A DNA stretch of 64,000 nucleotides from Vibrio mediterranei (lineage in GTDB: Bacteria; Pseudomonadota; Gammaproteobacteria; Enterobacterales; Vibrionaceae). Below are positions 9,156 through 18,952 of the stretch, piece after piece (the first letter of the stretch is position 1; each line of letters begins with the position of its first letter). The stretch is from the NCBI RefSeq assembly GCF_900088415.1, contig NZ_FLLQ01000008.1, positions 62,001 to 126,000 on the forward strand, given 5' to 3'. The notes under the pieces were generated by a model. That model saw only the letters and a program-made list of their open reading frames with translations. It was not told where the DNA came from and did no database searches. The translations under genes were made by a program, and so were the position numbers.

Positions 9156-10073
9156 TTAAGCAAGAACCATATTTGGTTCTGCAAAAGCAACTGGAGAACC
9201 AGCTTGCTCTTCGAATGTTGCCCATTCCCACGCTTCTTGGTCTGCCAATACCGCGCGCAGTAGTTGGTTATTTAGACCATGACCCGATTTATACGCAGAG
9301 AACTCACCAACAATCGCGTGACCAGCCATATAGAGGTCGCCAATCGCATCCAATACTTTGTGAGTAACAAACTCATTATCGAAACGAAGACCTTCTTCGT
9401 TAAGAATACGGTATTCATCAAGAACGATAGCATTATCGAAGCTACCACCTAACACAAGATTTTGTGATTGTAGGTACTCGATGTCACGCATGAAACCAAA
9501 AGTACGAGCGCGAGCGATATCTTTGATAAAGCCTTGCGACGAGAAATCAAACTGCAGACGCTGTTCGTCAGCATCAATTGCAGGGTGGTTGAACTCAATT
9601 TCGAAATCCATACGGAAACCGTTGTATGGACGAAGCTCTGCCCACTTATCACCATCTTCGAAACGCACTGGTTTCTTGATACGGATGAAACGTTTTGGTG
9701 CATTCTGAGTTTCGATGCCGGCTTGTTGTAGCAAGTATACAAACGGGCTTGCACTGCCATCCATAATAGGGATTTCAGGTGCATCAACTTCAACGATGAT
9801 GTTATCAATGCCCATACCCGCTAATGCTGCATTCAAGTGCTCGACTGTTGAAATACGAACACCGTCATCATTAACAAGCGCAGTACATAGCATTGTGTCG
9901 CGCACAGAAAGAGGATCCGCAGGAAAATCCACAGGCGGATTCACGTCAGTACGACGGTAAACGACACCAGTATTAGCAGCCGCTGGACGCAAAGTTAGTG
10001 TTACTTTACGGCCAGAGTGGAGACCCACTCCTACAGTAGTCACTATTTCTTTAAGCGTACGTTGTCTGATCAT
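9156..10073 (-). CDS. lpxC: UDP-3-O-acyl-N-acetylglucosamine deacetylase
   Basis: Zinc deacetylase that performs the committed step of lipid A synthesis in the cytoplasm. The protein has 305 residues, as in E. coli. The zinc ligands His79 (VEHLNAAL), His238 and Asp242 (HKVLDAIGD) and the catalytic His265 (SGHGLNN) are all in place. The start has GAGG seven bases upstream. It lies 99 bases after ftsZ, in the conserved ftsZ-lpxC order. Confidence 0.98.
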   Translation of the reverse strand: MIRQRTLKEIVTTVGVGLHSGRKVTLTLRPAAANTGVVYRRTDVNPPVDFPADPLSVRDTMLCTALVNDDGVRISTVEHLNAALAGMGIDNIIVEVDAPEIPIMDGSASPFVYLLQQAGIETQNAPKRFIRIKKPVRFEDGDKWAELRPYNGFRMDFEIEFNHPAIDADEQRLQFDFSSQGFIKDIARARTFGFMRDIEYLQSQNLVLGGSFDNAIVLDEYRILNEEGLRFDNEFVTHKVLDAIGDLYMAGHAIVGEFSAYKSGHGLNNQLLRAVLADQEAWEWATFEEQAGSPVAFAEPNMVLA

Positions 10074-10172
10074 CTACAAACCTCTTCTTCAACGCTACAA
10101 ATCACGGTTGATTATGTAAGCAACCGCGAATCCTACCAGATTTTTGAGCTGTGTCAAATTTAAGCAGACAGC

Positions 10173-11402
10173 TTAGTCTGCTTGACGACGCAAAAATGCT
10201 GGAATATCTAAGTAGCCACTTTCCTTTTCAGGTTTAGGTGCAGCACTAGTATTCGCGCCAGATGCAGGTGCATTTGATCCCGAATGACTCGGTGTGTTCA
10301 CTTCAACCTTATCCTGACTATTTACAGGCAAAGTTTGTGCCACTTTCTCTTCAACTTTCGCAGCTGGAGCTTGCGTTTGTTGTTGTGGCTGACTTGCTGT
10401 TACTGGTGTTTTACCACCTGCAACAAGCGTGATGTCAGGTTTGCGCTCATTACCGATACCAGTAGCAACCACAGTCACGCGAATTTCGTCGCTCATGTCA
10501 GGGTCTAGCGAAGTACCAATTACCACTGTTGCATTATCAGAAGCAAAAGCCTTCACTGTGTTACCGACTGTCTCAAACTCGTCTAAACGCATATCCAGAC
10601 CTGCAGTAATGTTCACTAGAACACCACGAGCACCAGCAAGATCAATATCTTCTAGAAGCGGGCTAGAAATCGCCATTTCAGCGGCTTCTTCTGCACGGTC
10701 TTCGCCTTTAGCAACACCGCTACCCATCATCGCATGACCCATCTCAGACATCACAGTACGTACGTCCGCAAAGTCGACGTTAATCATACCTGGGCGAGTA
10801 ATTAGCTCTGCAATACCTTGAACGGCATTCTTAAGAACATCGTTCGCACTTGCAAAGGCTTCTAAAAGCGTAACGCCACGACCTAGTACTTTAAGTAGCT
10901 TTTCATTTGGAATAGTGATTAAAGAGTCAACATGCTTTGATAGCTCTTCAATACCTTGTTCTGCAAATGCAAGACGCTTTTTACCCTCGAAGCTAAATGG
11001 TTTAGTCACCACCGCAACAGTAAGAATACCAAGCTCTTTCGCTACTTCAGCAATAACGGGAGCTGCACCGGTTCCAGTACCACCACCCATACCAGCTGCG
11101 ATAAATACCATATCGGCGCCAGTAATGCTTTCTTTAATTCTTTCTTTATCTTCGAGAGCTGCATCACGTCCAACTTGTGGGTTTGCACCCGCACCCAAGC
11201 CTTTTGTAATATCGCCGCCGATTTGAATGACGTGACTAATACTCGTTTTGCGAAGTGCCTGAGCATCCGTATTCACACTAATGAAATCAACCCCTTCGAT
11301 TGATTCACGAACCATGTGTTCTACAGCGTTACCACCGCCACCGCCGACTCCAACTACTTTAATGACTGCTTCGTCAGACATTTCCATCATCGGTTCAAAC
11401 AT
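10173..11402 (-). CDS. ftsZ: Cell division GTPase FtsZ
   Basis: Tubulin homologue that forms the Z ring at midcell. The protein has 409 residues. The N-terminal GTPase core carries the tubulin signature GGGTGTG. A Pro/Gln/Ala-rich linker of about 70 residues follows, ending in the conserved peptide YLDIPAFLRRQAD that binds FtsA and ZipA. CGGAG precedes the ATG. It lies 29 bases after ftsA and is expressed with ftsQ and ftsA. Confidence 0.99.
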   Translation of the reverse strand: MFEPMMEMSDEAVIKVVGVGGGGGNAVEHMVRESIEGVDFISVNTDAQALRKTSISHVIQIGGDITKGLGAGANPQVGRDAALEDKERIKESITGADMVFIAAGMGGGTGTGAAPVIAEVAKELGILTVAVVTKPFSFEGKKRLAFAEQGIEELSKHVDSLITIPNEKLLKVLGRGVTLLEAFASANDVLKNAVQGIAELITRPGMINVDFADVRTVMSEMGHAMMGSGVAKGEDRAEEAAEMAISSPLLEDIDLAGARGVLVNITAGLDMRLDEFETVGNTVKAFASDNATVVIGTSLDPDMSDEIRVTVVATGIGNERKPDITLVAGGKTPVTASQPQQQTQAPAAKVEEKVAQTLPVNSQDKVEVNTPSHSGSNAPASGANTSAAPKPEKESGYLDIPAFLRRQAD

Positions 11403-11431
11403 TTGTTATCTCCGTTTTCCTGCAACTCAGG

Positions 11432-12694
11432 TTAAAACTCTTTTTGTATCCAATTACGCAACTTTCCAAAGATTGTCGACACCGATTGACGTTTTGGTTC
11501 GTTATAATCATTGTCGTCATTGATCTGACTGTCTCTTGCGTAATGAAGTAATCCAACGGCCGTAGAATGATACGGCTCCTTTACGTAGTCCGTGAGACCG
11601 CTAACCTCTAAAGGCTTGCCTACACGAACCTGATTGCGGAAGACGCGCTCTGCACACTCCACAACCCCTTCAATTTGTGCTGCGCCGCCCGTTAAGACCA
11701 CGCCTGCTGCTAGATGATGTTTTACACCATTCTCTCTTAGTTTAGCTTGAACATTATCAATGGTTTGATTTACTAGTCCCATTAACTCTGTATAGCGCGG
11801 TTCTATCACTTCTGCCAATGTTTGGCGTTGCAAACTACGAGATGGTCGACCGCCAACGCTTGGAACGTTAACTGTATCATCTTTGCTCACTAGTTCGCTT
11901 AGAGCACAACCATACTTTACTTTTATTTCTTCTGCATCACTAAGAGGTGTACCAAATGCAAATGCGATATCACTGGTCACCGCATTACCAGCATAAGAGA
12001 ACACTTCTGTATGTCGAAGTGCACCACCGGTCCAAATAGAGACATCCATGGTTCCCGCGCCAATGTCTACCACACAAACGCCCAGCTCTCGTTCATCTTC
12101 AGTAATAACAGCGTTACTGGAAGCTAATCCAGAGAAAACCAGCTGCTCTACCTTTAATCCACAACGCTCAACGGCCTTGATGATATTTCTTGCCATATCA
12201 TTGTGACAAGAAATCAGATGAACACTCACTTCCATTCGAACACCAGACAAACCAAGCGGATTTTTTATCCCTTCTTGATAGTCTATGGTAAATTCCTGAG
12301 GAATCACATGAAGAATACGTTGTTCATCACCAATTTTAATGGATTTCGCGGTATGAATCGCTCGGTCCATATCATCCTGTGACACTTCTTCCTCAGAAAT
12401 GGTTCCCATGCCTTTTTCAATTCGACTCGCAATATGCTTGCCTGAAAGAGAAATAAATACATTGCTAATCTGGCATTCTGCCATCAACTCAGCTTGATCG
12501 ATAGCACGCTGCACGGATTTAACCACTGACTCTAGGTCGTTTACACCGCCTTTGTCCATGCCTCGAGAAGGACTGGAGCCAGCACCAATGATATTGACCT
12601 GACCGTCGGGTAATACTTCACCGACCAACGCAGATACAGTTGCAGTGCCTATATCAAGACCGACAATAATATTGTCATCCGTGGTCTTCGTCAT
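11432..12694 (-). CDS. ftsA: Cell division protein FtsA
   Basis: Actin-like ATPase that anchors FtsZ to the inner membrane and recruits later division proteins. The frame extends upstream to 12757, but the ATG at 12694 gives MTKTTDDNIIVGLDIGTATV, matching the family N-terminus, and has AGAGAG upstream, so the protein is 420 residues. Actin-fold phosphate motifs GLDIGT and VVDIGAGTMD are visible. The C-terminus KLRNWIQKEF is an amphipathic membrane-targeting helix. It lies 110 bases downstream of ftsQ. Confidence 0.97.
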   Translation of the reverse strand: MTKTTDDNIIVGLDIGTATVSALVGEVLPDGQVNIIGAGSSPSRGMDKGGVNDLESVVKSVQRAIDQAELMAECQISNVFISLSGKHIASRIEKGMGTISEEEVSQDDMDRAIHTAKSIKIGDEQRILHVIPQEFTIDYQEGIKNPLGLSGVRMEVSVHLISCHNDMARNIIKAVERCGLKVEQLVFSGLASSNAVITEDERELGVCVVDIGAGTMDVSIWTGGALRHTEVFSYAGNAVTSDIAFAFGTPLSDAEEIKVKYGCALSELVSKDDTVNVPSVGGRPSRSLQRQTLAEVIEPRYTELMGLVNQTIDNVQAKLRENGVKHHLAAGVVLTGGAAQIEGVVECAERVFRNQVRVGKPLEVSGLTDYVKEPYHSTAVGLLHYARDSQINDDNDYNEPKRQSVSTIFGKLRNWIQKEF

Positions 12695-12804
12695 CTGTAC
12701 TCTCTTTGTTATAGATATTTCAATTTCCAGCGAACAATCTTGTTGCTCAATGTCCAAACTGAACTTAGGTATCGATAGATTGCTCTACCGATACGTAATA
12801 CCAG

Positions 12805-13599
12805 TCATCCTACTTTTTTGCTCTCTGCGTGAGAGGTTCCAGCCTCTTCCGCAGGGAACCAACCAACCGCAGCACCGGTATCATATCTTAAGTCGATATA
12901 ACTAATTTTAGAGACTTGATCGCCCAGCTTTCGATAAAGCGAAATAAAGCGCTCCAAGCGCTCCTGCATCGAGTCTTTACCCAACTCTAAACGGATACCG
13001 TTGTCCAAAATAACTTGCCAAGCTCGGCGTTCGTTCAGTACCAATGATGATATGGATAACCCAAGCGGTGCTAATTGCCCGTTGCTGTCTCGATAAGTTT
13101 GAAGTACTTGTAACTCAGTGCCTTTTGGCCCATAAAGTTTTACTTTCTGCTCTTCAATTGCCGACACATCACCGCTAAACACAACACCGTTTGTGTCTAA
13201 CATATCAATACCATTCCAGATAGCACTAGCCTGATGCTCTGTAAGAAAGACTTTTACTGTATCTGGCCATTGTTTGCGAACGGAGGCCTGAGATACCCAA
13301 GGGATTTGCTCGACGCTTTGCTGCAGCACATTGATGTCTTGAGACATAAAAGTGCCAATGTGTTCAAGGTTGGCAAATGCGTGTTGCACATCCTTGGCAG
13401 TTACATGAGTCAAATCGCCCTGCAACACTATCTTTGATAAAGGGAGGCGCTGGTCGTCCAACATCCAGCTAATGGTGGAATAAAGTGTTGAACCTATTAC
13501 GGTGATTACAGCTAATAAAAAAACAGCCCCGACCCCATGTTTAGAAAACAAGGTAATTCGACGCGTTGATTCTGCACTGCTCTCTGAAGTTTCAGTCAA
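12805..13599 (-). CDS. ftsQ: Cell division protein FtsQ
   Basis: Bitopic inner-membrane protein of the FtsQLB complex. The protein has 264 residues. A short cytoplasmic tail is followed by one membrane segment (about residues 22-44, GVGAVFLLAVITVIGSTLYS) and a periplasmic POTRA domain beginning near PLSKIVLQGDLTHV. The start codon is TTG at 13597-13599. AAGGA lies about 10 bases upstream, and no better ATG exists nearby. Immediately upstream is a strong promoter rather than ddlB, so it heads its own unit with ftsA, ftsZ and lpxC. Confidence 0.94.
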   Translation of the reverse strand: MTETSESSAESTRRITLFSKHGVGAVFLLAVITVIGSTLYSTISWMLDDQRLPLSKIVLQGDLTHVTAKDVQHAFANLEHIGTFMSQDINVLQQSVEQIPWVSQASVRKQWPDTVKVFLTEHQASAIWNGIDMLDTNGVVFSGDVSAIEEQKVKLYGPKGTELQVLQTYRDSNGQLAPLGLSISSLVLNERRAWQVILDNGIRLELGKDSMQERLERFISLYRKLGDQVSKISYIDLRYDTGAAVGWFPAEEAGTSHAESKKVG

Positions 13600-13682
13600 A
13601 CTCTTTGGTCCTTTATTAACTTCTCTTCGCCTTTCCTTAAGATAGTGGAATAAGAGTCTAATCTAATATTGTTAACCTTAGG

Positions 13683-13710
13683 ATTATACTAATGAATATC
13701 AAACTATCAA
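13683..13710 (-). promoter_or_regulatory. Strong sigma70 promoter of ftsQ-ftsA-ftsZ-lpxC
   Basis: On the minus strand TTGATA (13705-13710), a 16-base spacer and a perfect TATAAT (13683-13688) lie about 85 bases before ftsQ. Together with the terminator just upstream, this makes ftsQAZ-lpxC largely independent of the mur genes. Confidence 0.8.
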
Positions 13711-13753
13711 ACACTGAACCTAAGAAATATCGGCTTTTACACATTGAAATAAC

Positions 13754-13801
13754 AAAAATGTTCGACTAAGCGATCAAAATTCTCGATAGCTCGGTCGAAC
13801 A
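13754..13801 (-). terminator. Rho-independent terminator after murC
   Basis: On the minus strand TGTTCGAC pairs with GTCGAACA, a second helix GAGC/GCTT continues inward after one mismatch, and five T follow. It lies about 30 bases after the murC stop, inside the dcw cluster. Confidence 0.75.
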
Positions 13802-13832
13802 GTTAAGTTTTTTACTAATTGAACTGACGTTG

Positions 13833-15293
13833 CTAACTATTCTGCATTAGCTGGATATCTAACTTCATCTGCTCAAGCTTTCTGGCTACTTTACCGATAT
13901 CACCAGCACCTTGCGTCAGAAGAAGGTCGCCTTCTTGCAAAAGATTCGATAAAACAGATGGTAACGCATTCACGTCTGGAACAAAAACAGGATCCAACTT
14001 ACCTCTTGTACGAATAGTACGACATAGTGAGCGTCCATCAGCCCCAGCAATCGGCGCCTCTCCTGCCGAGTAAACATCCAACATCACTAAAACGTCAACT
14101 TGTTCCAGCACATTGGCAAAGTCATCATACAAATCGCGAGTACGACTATATCGATGAGGTTGGAAAATCATCACTAAGCGTTTTTCAGCCCAGCCATTGC
14201 GCGCCGCTTTAATCGTAACATCCACTTCTGTTGGGTGATGACCGTAGTCATCCACTAACATCACTTTACCGTTACCAGTTTCAAACTCACCAAGGTGTTC
14301 AAAACGTCGGCCAGTACCTTCAGTCCCTAACATAGCGTTAACGATAGCTTCATCGGCAATGTTATCTTCCGTTGCGACAGCAATCGCCGCCGCTGCATTA
14401 AGAGCATTATGTTGACCTGGAATATTCAGAGTAATCTCTAAGTTCTCTCGGCCTTTTCTGACAACCGTGAATTTACCTTGCTGACCGTCTTGACGATAGT
14501 TCTCGATTCGCACATCTGCATCATCAGAAAAACCATAAGTAATCACTTGACGACTAACACTTGGAATCAATTCACGAACCACTGGATCGTCAACACACAT
14601 CACCGCCTGACCGTAGAAAGGCAGGTTATGTAAGAAATCGATAAAGGTTTGTTTTAGCGTATCAAAGTCACCACCATAGGTATCCATATGGTCAGCTTCA
14701 ATATTAGTCACAATACTCACCATCGGTTGCAGGTGAAGGAAAGACGCATCACTTTCATCCGCTTCAGCGATCAATATTCGGCTTGATCCTAATCGAGCAT
14801 TAGTACCAGCACTTTTTACCAAGCCACCGTTAACAAACGTCGGATCCATTCCAGCTTCCGAATAAATCTGAGTAACCAGTGCGGTCGTAGTGGTTTTACC
14901 GTGCGTACCAGCCACCGCGATACCATGTCTAAAACGCATCAGTTCCGCTAGCATTTCAGCACGGCGAACTACAGGAATTCTCAGCTCTTTTGCAGCAACT
15001 AATTCTTGGTTTTCTGGATCGATAGCCGTAGACACCACTACCACACTTGCGTTTTCAATATTACTCGCCTGATGGCCAATATAGACAGTGGCACCTTTTT
15101 GAGTCAGACGCTCTGTCACAGCATTTTCAGCAAGATCTGAGCCGGTAATCTGATAGCCTTCATTAAGCAGTACCTCTGCGATACCACTCATGCCAGCACC
15201 ACCAATTCCGACAAAGTGAATACACTTCACTCGTCTCATTTCAGGTATCAGGGCCCGTATTTGTGCTAGGTCTTGAGTATGTTGCTGTGTCAT
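13833..15293 (-). CDS. murC: UDP-N-acetylmuramate--L-alanine ligase
   Basis: Cytoplasmic ligase that adds the first amino acid, L-Ala, to UDP-MurNAc. The protein has 486 residues, family-typical. The N-terminal domain carries HFVGIGGAGMSGIAE, the central ATP motif is GTHGKTTTTALV, and the C-terminal domain contains DDYGHHPTEV. It lies 18 bases downstream of murG, in the order murG-murC. In E. coli ddlB would come next. Here a terminator follows instead. Confidence 0.98.
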   Translation of the reverse strand: MTQQHTQDLAQIRALIPEMRRVKCIHFVGIGGAGMSGIAEVLLNEGYQITGSDLAENAVTERLTQKGATVYIGHQASNIENASVVVVSTAIDPENQELVAAKELRIPVVRRAEMLAELMRFRHGIAVAGTHGKTTTTALVTQIYSEAGMDPTFVNGGLVKSAGTNARLGSSRILIAEADESDASFLHLQPMVSIVTNIEADHMDTYGGDFDTLKQTFIDFLHNLPFYGQAVMCVDDPVVRELIPSVSRQVITYGFSDDADVRIENYRQDGQQGKFTVVRKGRENLEITLNIPGQHNALNAAAAIAVATEDNIADEAIVNAMLGTEGTGRRFEHLGEFETGNGKVMLVDDYGHHPTEVDVTIKAARNGWAEKRLVMIFQPHRYSRTRDLYDDFANVLEQVDVLVMLDVYSAGEAPIAGADGRSLCRTIRTRGKLDPVFVPDVNALPSVLSNLLQEGDLLLTQGAGDIGKVARKLEQMKLDIQLMQNS

Positions 15294-15311
15294 GGATTAA
15301 ATCTCGTCAAT

Positions 15312-16373
15312 CTATTTTGTTAATTCGATAATTTCTTGGGCGACGCGTGTATCTGCATCAAGTTTAGCGGCTTTTCGTGCATTCTTCGCAAGCTCTAGCA
15401 GTTGCAGTCGATCGAGCTGTTTTACTTGTTGCGCCAATTTTTCTACCGTTAAATCCGGCTGTTCAATCATATAGGCAGCGCCACTGTGCACTAGGTGATC
15501 ACCATTAAGCGCTTGCTGCCGATCTTTGTGCATAAATGGAATAAATATGGCGCCTACGCCGACCGCCGCTAGTTCAGAGACAGTCAAAGCACCAGAGCGA
15601 CAAATTACTAGGTCAGCCCAGCGATAGGCTTGGGCAACATCGTCGATAAACTCAGTAACGTCTGCATTGTCAACTGCATTGGAGCGATATAGCTCAGCCA
15701 CTTCTTCGCTATTACCTTTACCTGCTTGATGACGGATTATGTAGCCTGAACCAAGCTCTGCCATTACTGGAGGTAACGTCTGGTTTAAAATACGTGCACC
15801 TTGACTGCCACCCATGACAAGAATACGAATATCACCTTCGCGGCCTTCAAGTCGCTGTTGCGGTTCTTCAGTATCAATTAAATCTTGTCTTACTGGGTTC
15901 CCAACTACTTCAGCATTGGGAAATGCACCTGGAAACGCCTGAAATACCTTCCTGGCAATTTTCGACAACCATTGATTGGTTAATCCCGCTACACCATTTT
16001 GTTCGTGTAATACAACTGGAATACCCATGGTCCAAGCCGCAATACCACCAGGGCCACTCACATAACCACCCATGCCTAGCACGGCATCCGGTTGCCATTT
16101 TTTTAGGTGCTTTCTAGCCTGTAATATAGCGCTAAATATCTGAAATGGCGCTTTAATAAGCTTGGTAATTCCTTGTCCTCGTAGACCTTTCACTTTAATG
16201 AAATCGATCTCAATACCTTGCTTTGGAACCAAGTCGGCTTCCATACGATCAGCCGTTCCTAACCAGCGAATCTCCCAACCTTGTTCCTGTAGTCGATGCG
16301 CAACAGCAAGCCCTGGGAACACGTGACCACCAGTACCACCAGCCATCACCATCAAACGTTTATTCTTTTTCAT
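15312..16373 (-). CDS. murG: Lipid II synthase, GlcNAc transferase MurG
   Basis: Peripheral inner-membrane glycosyltransferase that converts lipid I to lipid II. The glycine-rich motif GGTGGHVFPGLAVAH is at the N-terminus and MGGSQGARILN opens the C-terminal UDP-GlcNAc-binding half. The open frame runs back to 16427. The extra basic residues would lie in the ftsW end, so I take ATG 16373 (MKKNKRLMVMAGG, 353 residues). It overlaps the end of ftsW by 14 bases and has a weak ribosome site, which suggests translational coupling. Confidence 0.96.
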   Translation of the reverse strand: MKKNKRLMVMAGGTGGHVFPGLAVAHRLQEQGWEIRWLGTADRMEADLVPKQGIEIDFIKVKGLRGQGITKLIKAPFQIFSAILQARKHLKKWQPDAVLGMGGYVSGPGGIAAWTMGIPVVLHEQNGVAGLTNQWLSKIARKVFQAFPGAFPNAEVVGNPVRQDLIDTEEPQQRLEGREGDIRILVMGGSQGARILNQTLPPVMAELGSGYIIRHQAGKGNSEEVAELYRSNAVDNADVTEFIDDVAQAYRWADLVICRSGALTVSELAAVGVGAIFIPFMHKDRQQALNGDHLVHSGAAYMIEQPDLTVEKLAQQVKQLDRLQLLELAKNARKAAKLDADTRVAQEIIELTK

Positions 16374-17586
16374 CTTTGGCTTTTTTCTTATCTTTCTCAG
16401 GAGGCGCTTCCTGAGGTGTAGGTTCATCTATGTCTGGTAACAGACGGCATTCATGGTCGATACGTAGCAGTATCGACACCGCAACGGACATAATTATAAG
16501 ACTGGAACCACCATAACTGATTAAGGGCAATGTCAAACCTTTGGTAGGAACCATACCAGCAGCAGCACCAACGTTGACTAACGTTTGAAAAGCAAACCAA
16601 ATTCCGATCGCAAAAGAGAGATAGCCTCCAAATAGTTGCTTCTTCTCAAAGGCACGCTTGCCGATGTACAGCGCTTTAATCACCAAAGCAAACACCAACA
16701 TCAACACAAAAAGCACACCAATAAAACCCAACTCTTCAGCTAAAACTGCAAATACGAAGTCAGTATGTGCTTCAGGCAGGTACTCCAGTTTTTGCACCGA
16801 GTTGCCTAACCCTTGCCCCATCAAATTACCACGGCCGAACGCCATCAACGATTGTGTTAGCTGGTAGCCACTTCCGAAAGGATCTTCCCATGGGTCAAGG
16901 AAAGATGTCACTCGGCGAACACGATAGGGCTCCACCAAGATCAGGGCAATAACCGCACCGACACCAGCCACCAATAACGCGATAAACTGAGACAGCTTTG
17001 CACCCGCTATAAACAGCATACCAAATAGGGTCACCAACATTACCACCACGGTTCCTAAGTCAGGCTGACCAAGCAACAAAATAGCAAAGGTAGTAAACAC
17101 CATGATAGGTTTGATAAAGCCGCCAAAGAAGGATTGCCTTACCTCATCTTGCTTGCGAACTAGATAGCTCGACATGAAAATGAACAGCGACAATTTAGCG
17201 ACTTCAGCGGGCTGCAAGTTAAAGAGCCCAAGAGGGATCCAGCGCGAGGCACCATTAACCGACTTCCCGACGGCCAATACGACGACCAGAAGAAATATCG
17301 ACAACGCAAGCAAATAAGTACTGTAACGAAACCATTTTTCCGTTGGTACTTGCAGAACAATAGACGATGTCCCAAGCGCTAGCACCAAGAAAATCGCATG
17401 TCGAAACATAAAGTGGAATGGTTGGTCAGTGAGTCTTGAACTAATAGGAAAAGAAGCCGATGTTACCATGACCAAACCGGTAATCATCAATGCAAACGCT
17501 AACCACACTAACTGTCTATCATAGAGGGCATCAGGAGCTGGCTGTGAGAACCAACCTGTTACCCTTTGTCGAAATTGATGGAACAT
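16360..17586 (-). CDS. ftsW: Peptidoglycan glycosyltransferase FtsW (SEDS family)
   Basis: SEDS polymerase of septal peptidoglycan that works with FtsI. The protein has 408 residues with about ten hydrophobic segments. Family motifs include GKSVNGASRWIPLG and PEAHTDFVFAVLAEELGF, and the C-terminal part contains PLISYGGSSLI. It ends in a charged tail rich in Lys, Glu and Asp. It lies between murD and murG in standard dcw order. Confidence 0.97.
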   Translation of the reverse strand: MFHQFRQRVTGWFSQPAPDALYDRQLVWLAFALMITGLVMVTSASFPISSRLTDQPFHFMFRHAIFLVLALGTSSIVLQVPTEKWFRYSTYLLALSIFLLVVVLAVGKSVNGASRWIPLGLFNLQPAEVAKLSLFIFMSSYLVRKQDEVRQSFFGGFIKPIMVFTTFAILLLGQPDLGTVVVMLVTLFGMLFIAGAKLSQFIALLVAGVGAVIALILVEPYRVRRVTSFLDPWEDPFGSGYQLTQSLMAFGRGNLMGQGLGNSVQKLEYLPEAHTDFVFAVLAEELGFIGVLFVLMLVFALVIKALYIGKRAFEKKQLFGGYLSFAIGIWFAFQTLVNVGAAAGMVPTKGLTLPLISYGGSSLIIMSVAVSILLRIDHECRLLPDIDEPTPQEAPPEKDKKKAKDEKE

Positions 17587-17600
17587 AGTAGCGAGTCCGT

Positions 17601-18929
17601 TTAACTAACTTGTTTTGAAAATTGCTGAGCCAGCTGAGTAAAGTCATATCCACGAGCCATAAAATTGGCAAACTGATCAAAGCTTGCACAAGCTGGAGAT
17701 AACATAACCATATCACCCTTTTGCAGTTCGGGTGTAATGTCGGCTAGGACATTATTGAGCGTGTCATATCGAACCGCCGATGGATGCAAAGTCATGAACT
17801 CCTCACCATCTCTCCCAAAACAGCACAACTTCACATTCAGCTCAGACAGGGGGTTGGCTAACTCAGAAAAATCAGCGCCTTTACCAACACCACCCACCAA
17901 AAGATACAGTTTACCCGCTAAGGTTAAGCCAGATAACGCTGCAAGTGTGCTCGCCACGTTAGTAGCCTTAGAATCATTCACCCACTTGACGCCCTTTTCA
18001 TCTGCAACCACTTGGCAACGATGACTCAAACCAGTGTACTCAGCCAAACACGCCAAACCTTTTCGGTAGTCGATATCGCTCAGTTTGAGCAGTGCGCAGG
18101 CCACCAGCGCATTAGACCAATTGTGCTTGCCAACCAAACGAAGCTGGTCGGTGGAAATAATGGTTTCACCGTTATCGACTAGCCAGACTTGTCCGTCGAT
18201 TTCACGCATACCGAAGTCTTGCTCATTGAAACCAAACGTTGCTACAGGAAGTTCGGCATGCTCAGGGGAAGTCTCTGGCTCATCACGATTCACCAAAGCA
18301 TATTCAGCATTGAAGAAAATACGTCGTTTCGCTTGCGCATAGTCTTCCATCCCATAGTAGCGATCCATATGATCTTCGGACAGATTCAAAAATGTCGATA
18401 CTTTGGTTTTTAGTGAGTAGGTTGTTTCGAGTTGGAAGCTAGATAACTCTAGGACATACAAGTCAGCATTCAGTTCCAGCAAATCTAAAGCAGGAACACC
18501 AATATTACCGCCAACACCGACGTTGATACCCGCAGCTTTGGCCATTGCCCCTGTTAGATCGGTCACTGTACTTTTACCGTTAGAGCCCGTAATAGCAATA
18601 ACAGGCTTGGTATTTGCCCACGCAAACAGTTCGATATCGCCAACAACGCGAATACCTTTGTCCAGTGCTTGCTGAATTTCTGGTGTTGCCAAAGCAATAC
18701 CAGGGTTGCAAACAATCAGGTCTGCTTGACTCAACCACTCAGTATTAAAGCTTCCAGCATGCAGCTCTACACCTTCTGGCAACTGCTCAGCACCGGGAGG
18801 GTTCTCCCGACTGTCCATCACACGAACAGTCACGTCTGGATGGTTTTTACTAACATGATTAACGACAGAGAGCCCGGTAATACCGAGCCCAACTACAACG
18901 ACTTGCTTTATGTCTTGCCAAGAATCCAT
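17601..18929 (-). CDS. murD: UDP-MurNAc-L-alanine--D-glutamate ligase
   Basis: Adds D-Glu to UDP-MurNAc-L-Ala. The protein has 442 residues. The Rossmann-like start VVVGLGITGLSV, the ATP motif GSNGKSTVTDLTG and the C-terminal NDSKATNVAST are family signatures. It lies 14 bases upstream of ftsW and 23 bases after mraY. It is intact. Confidence 0.98.
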   Translation of the reverse strand: MDSWQDIKQVVVVGLGITGLSVVNHVSKNHPDVTVRVMDSRENPPGAEQLPEGVELHAGSFNTEWLSQADLIVCNPGIALATPEIQQALDKGIRVVGDIELFAWANTKPVIAITGSNGKSTVTDLTGAMAKAAGINVGVGGNIGVPALDLLELNADLYVLELSSFQLETTYSLKTKVSTFLNLSEDHMDRYYGMEDYAQAKRRIFFNAEYALVNRDEPETSPEHAELPVATFGFNEQDFGMREIDGQVWLVDNGETIISTDQLRLVGKHNWSNALVACALLKLSDIDYRKGLACLAEYTGLSHRCQVVADEKGVKWVNDSKATNVASTLAALSGLTLAGKLYLLVGGVGKGADFSELANPLSELNVKLCCFGRDGEEFMTLHPSAVRYDTLNNVLADITPELQKGDMVMLSPACASFDQFANFMARGYDFTQLAQQFSKQVS

Positions 18930-18952
18930 GAACTGATTGTCCTACTGCGTTT

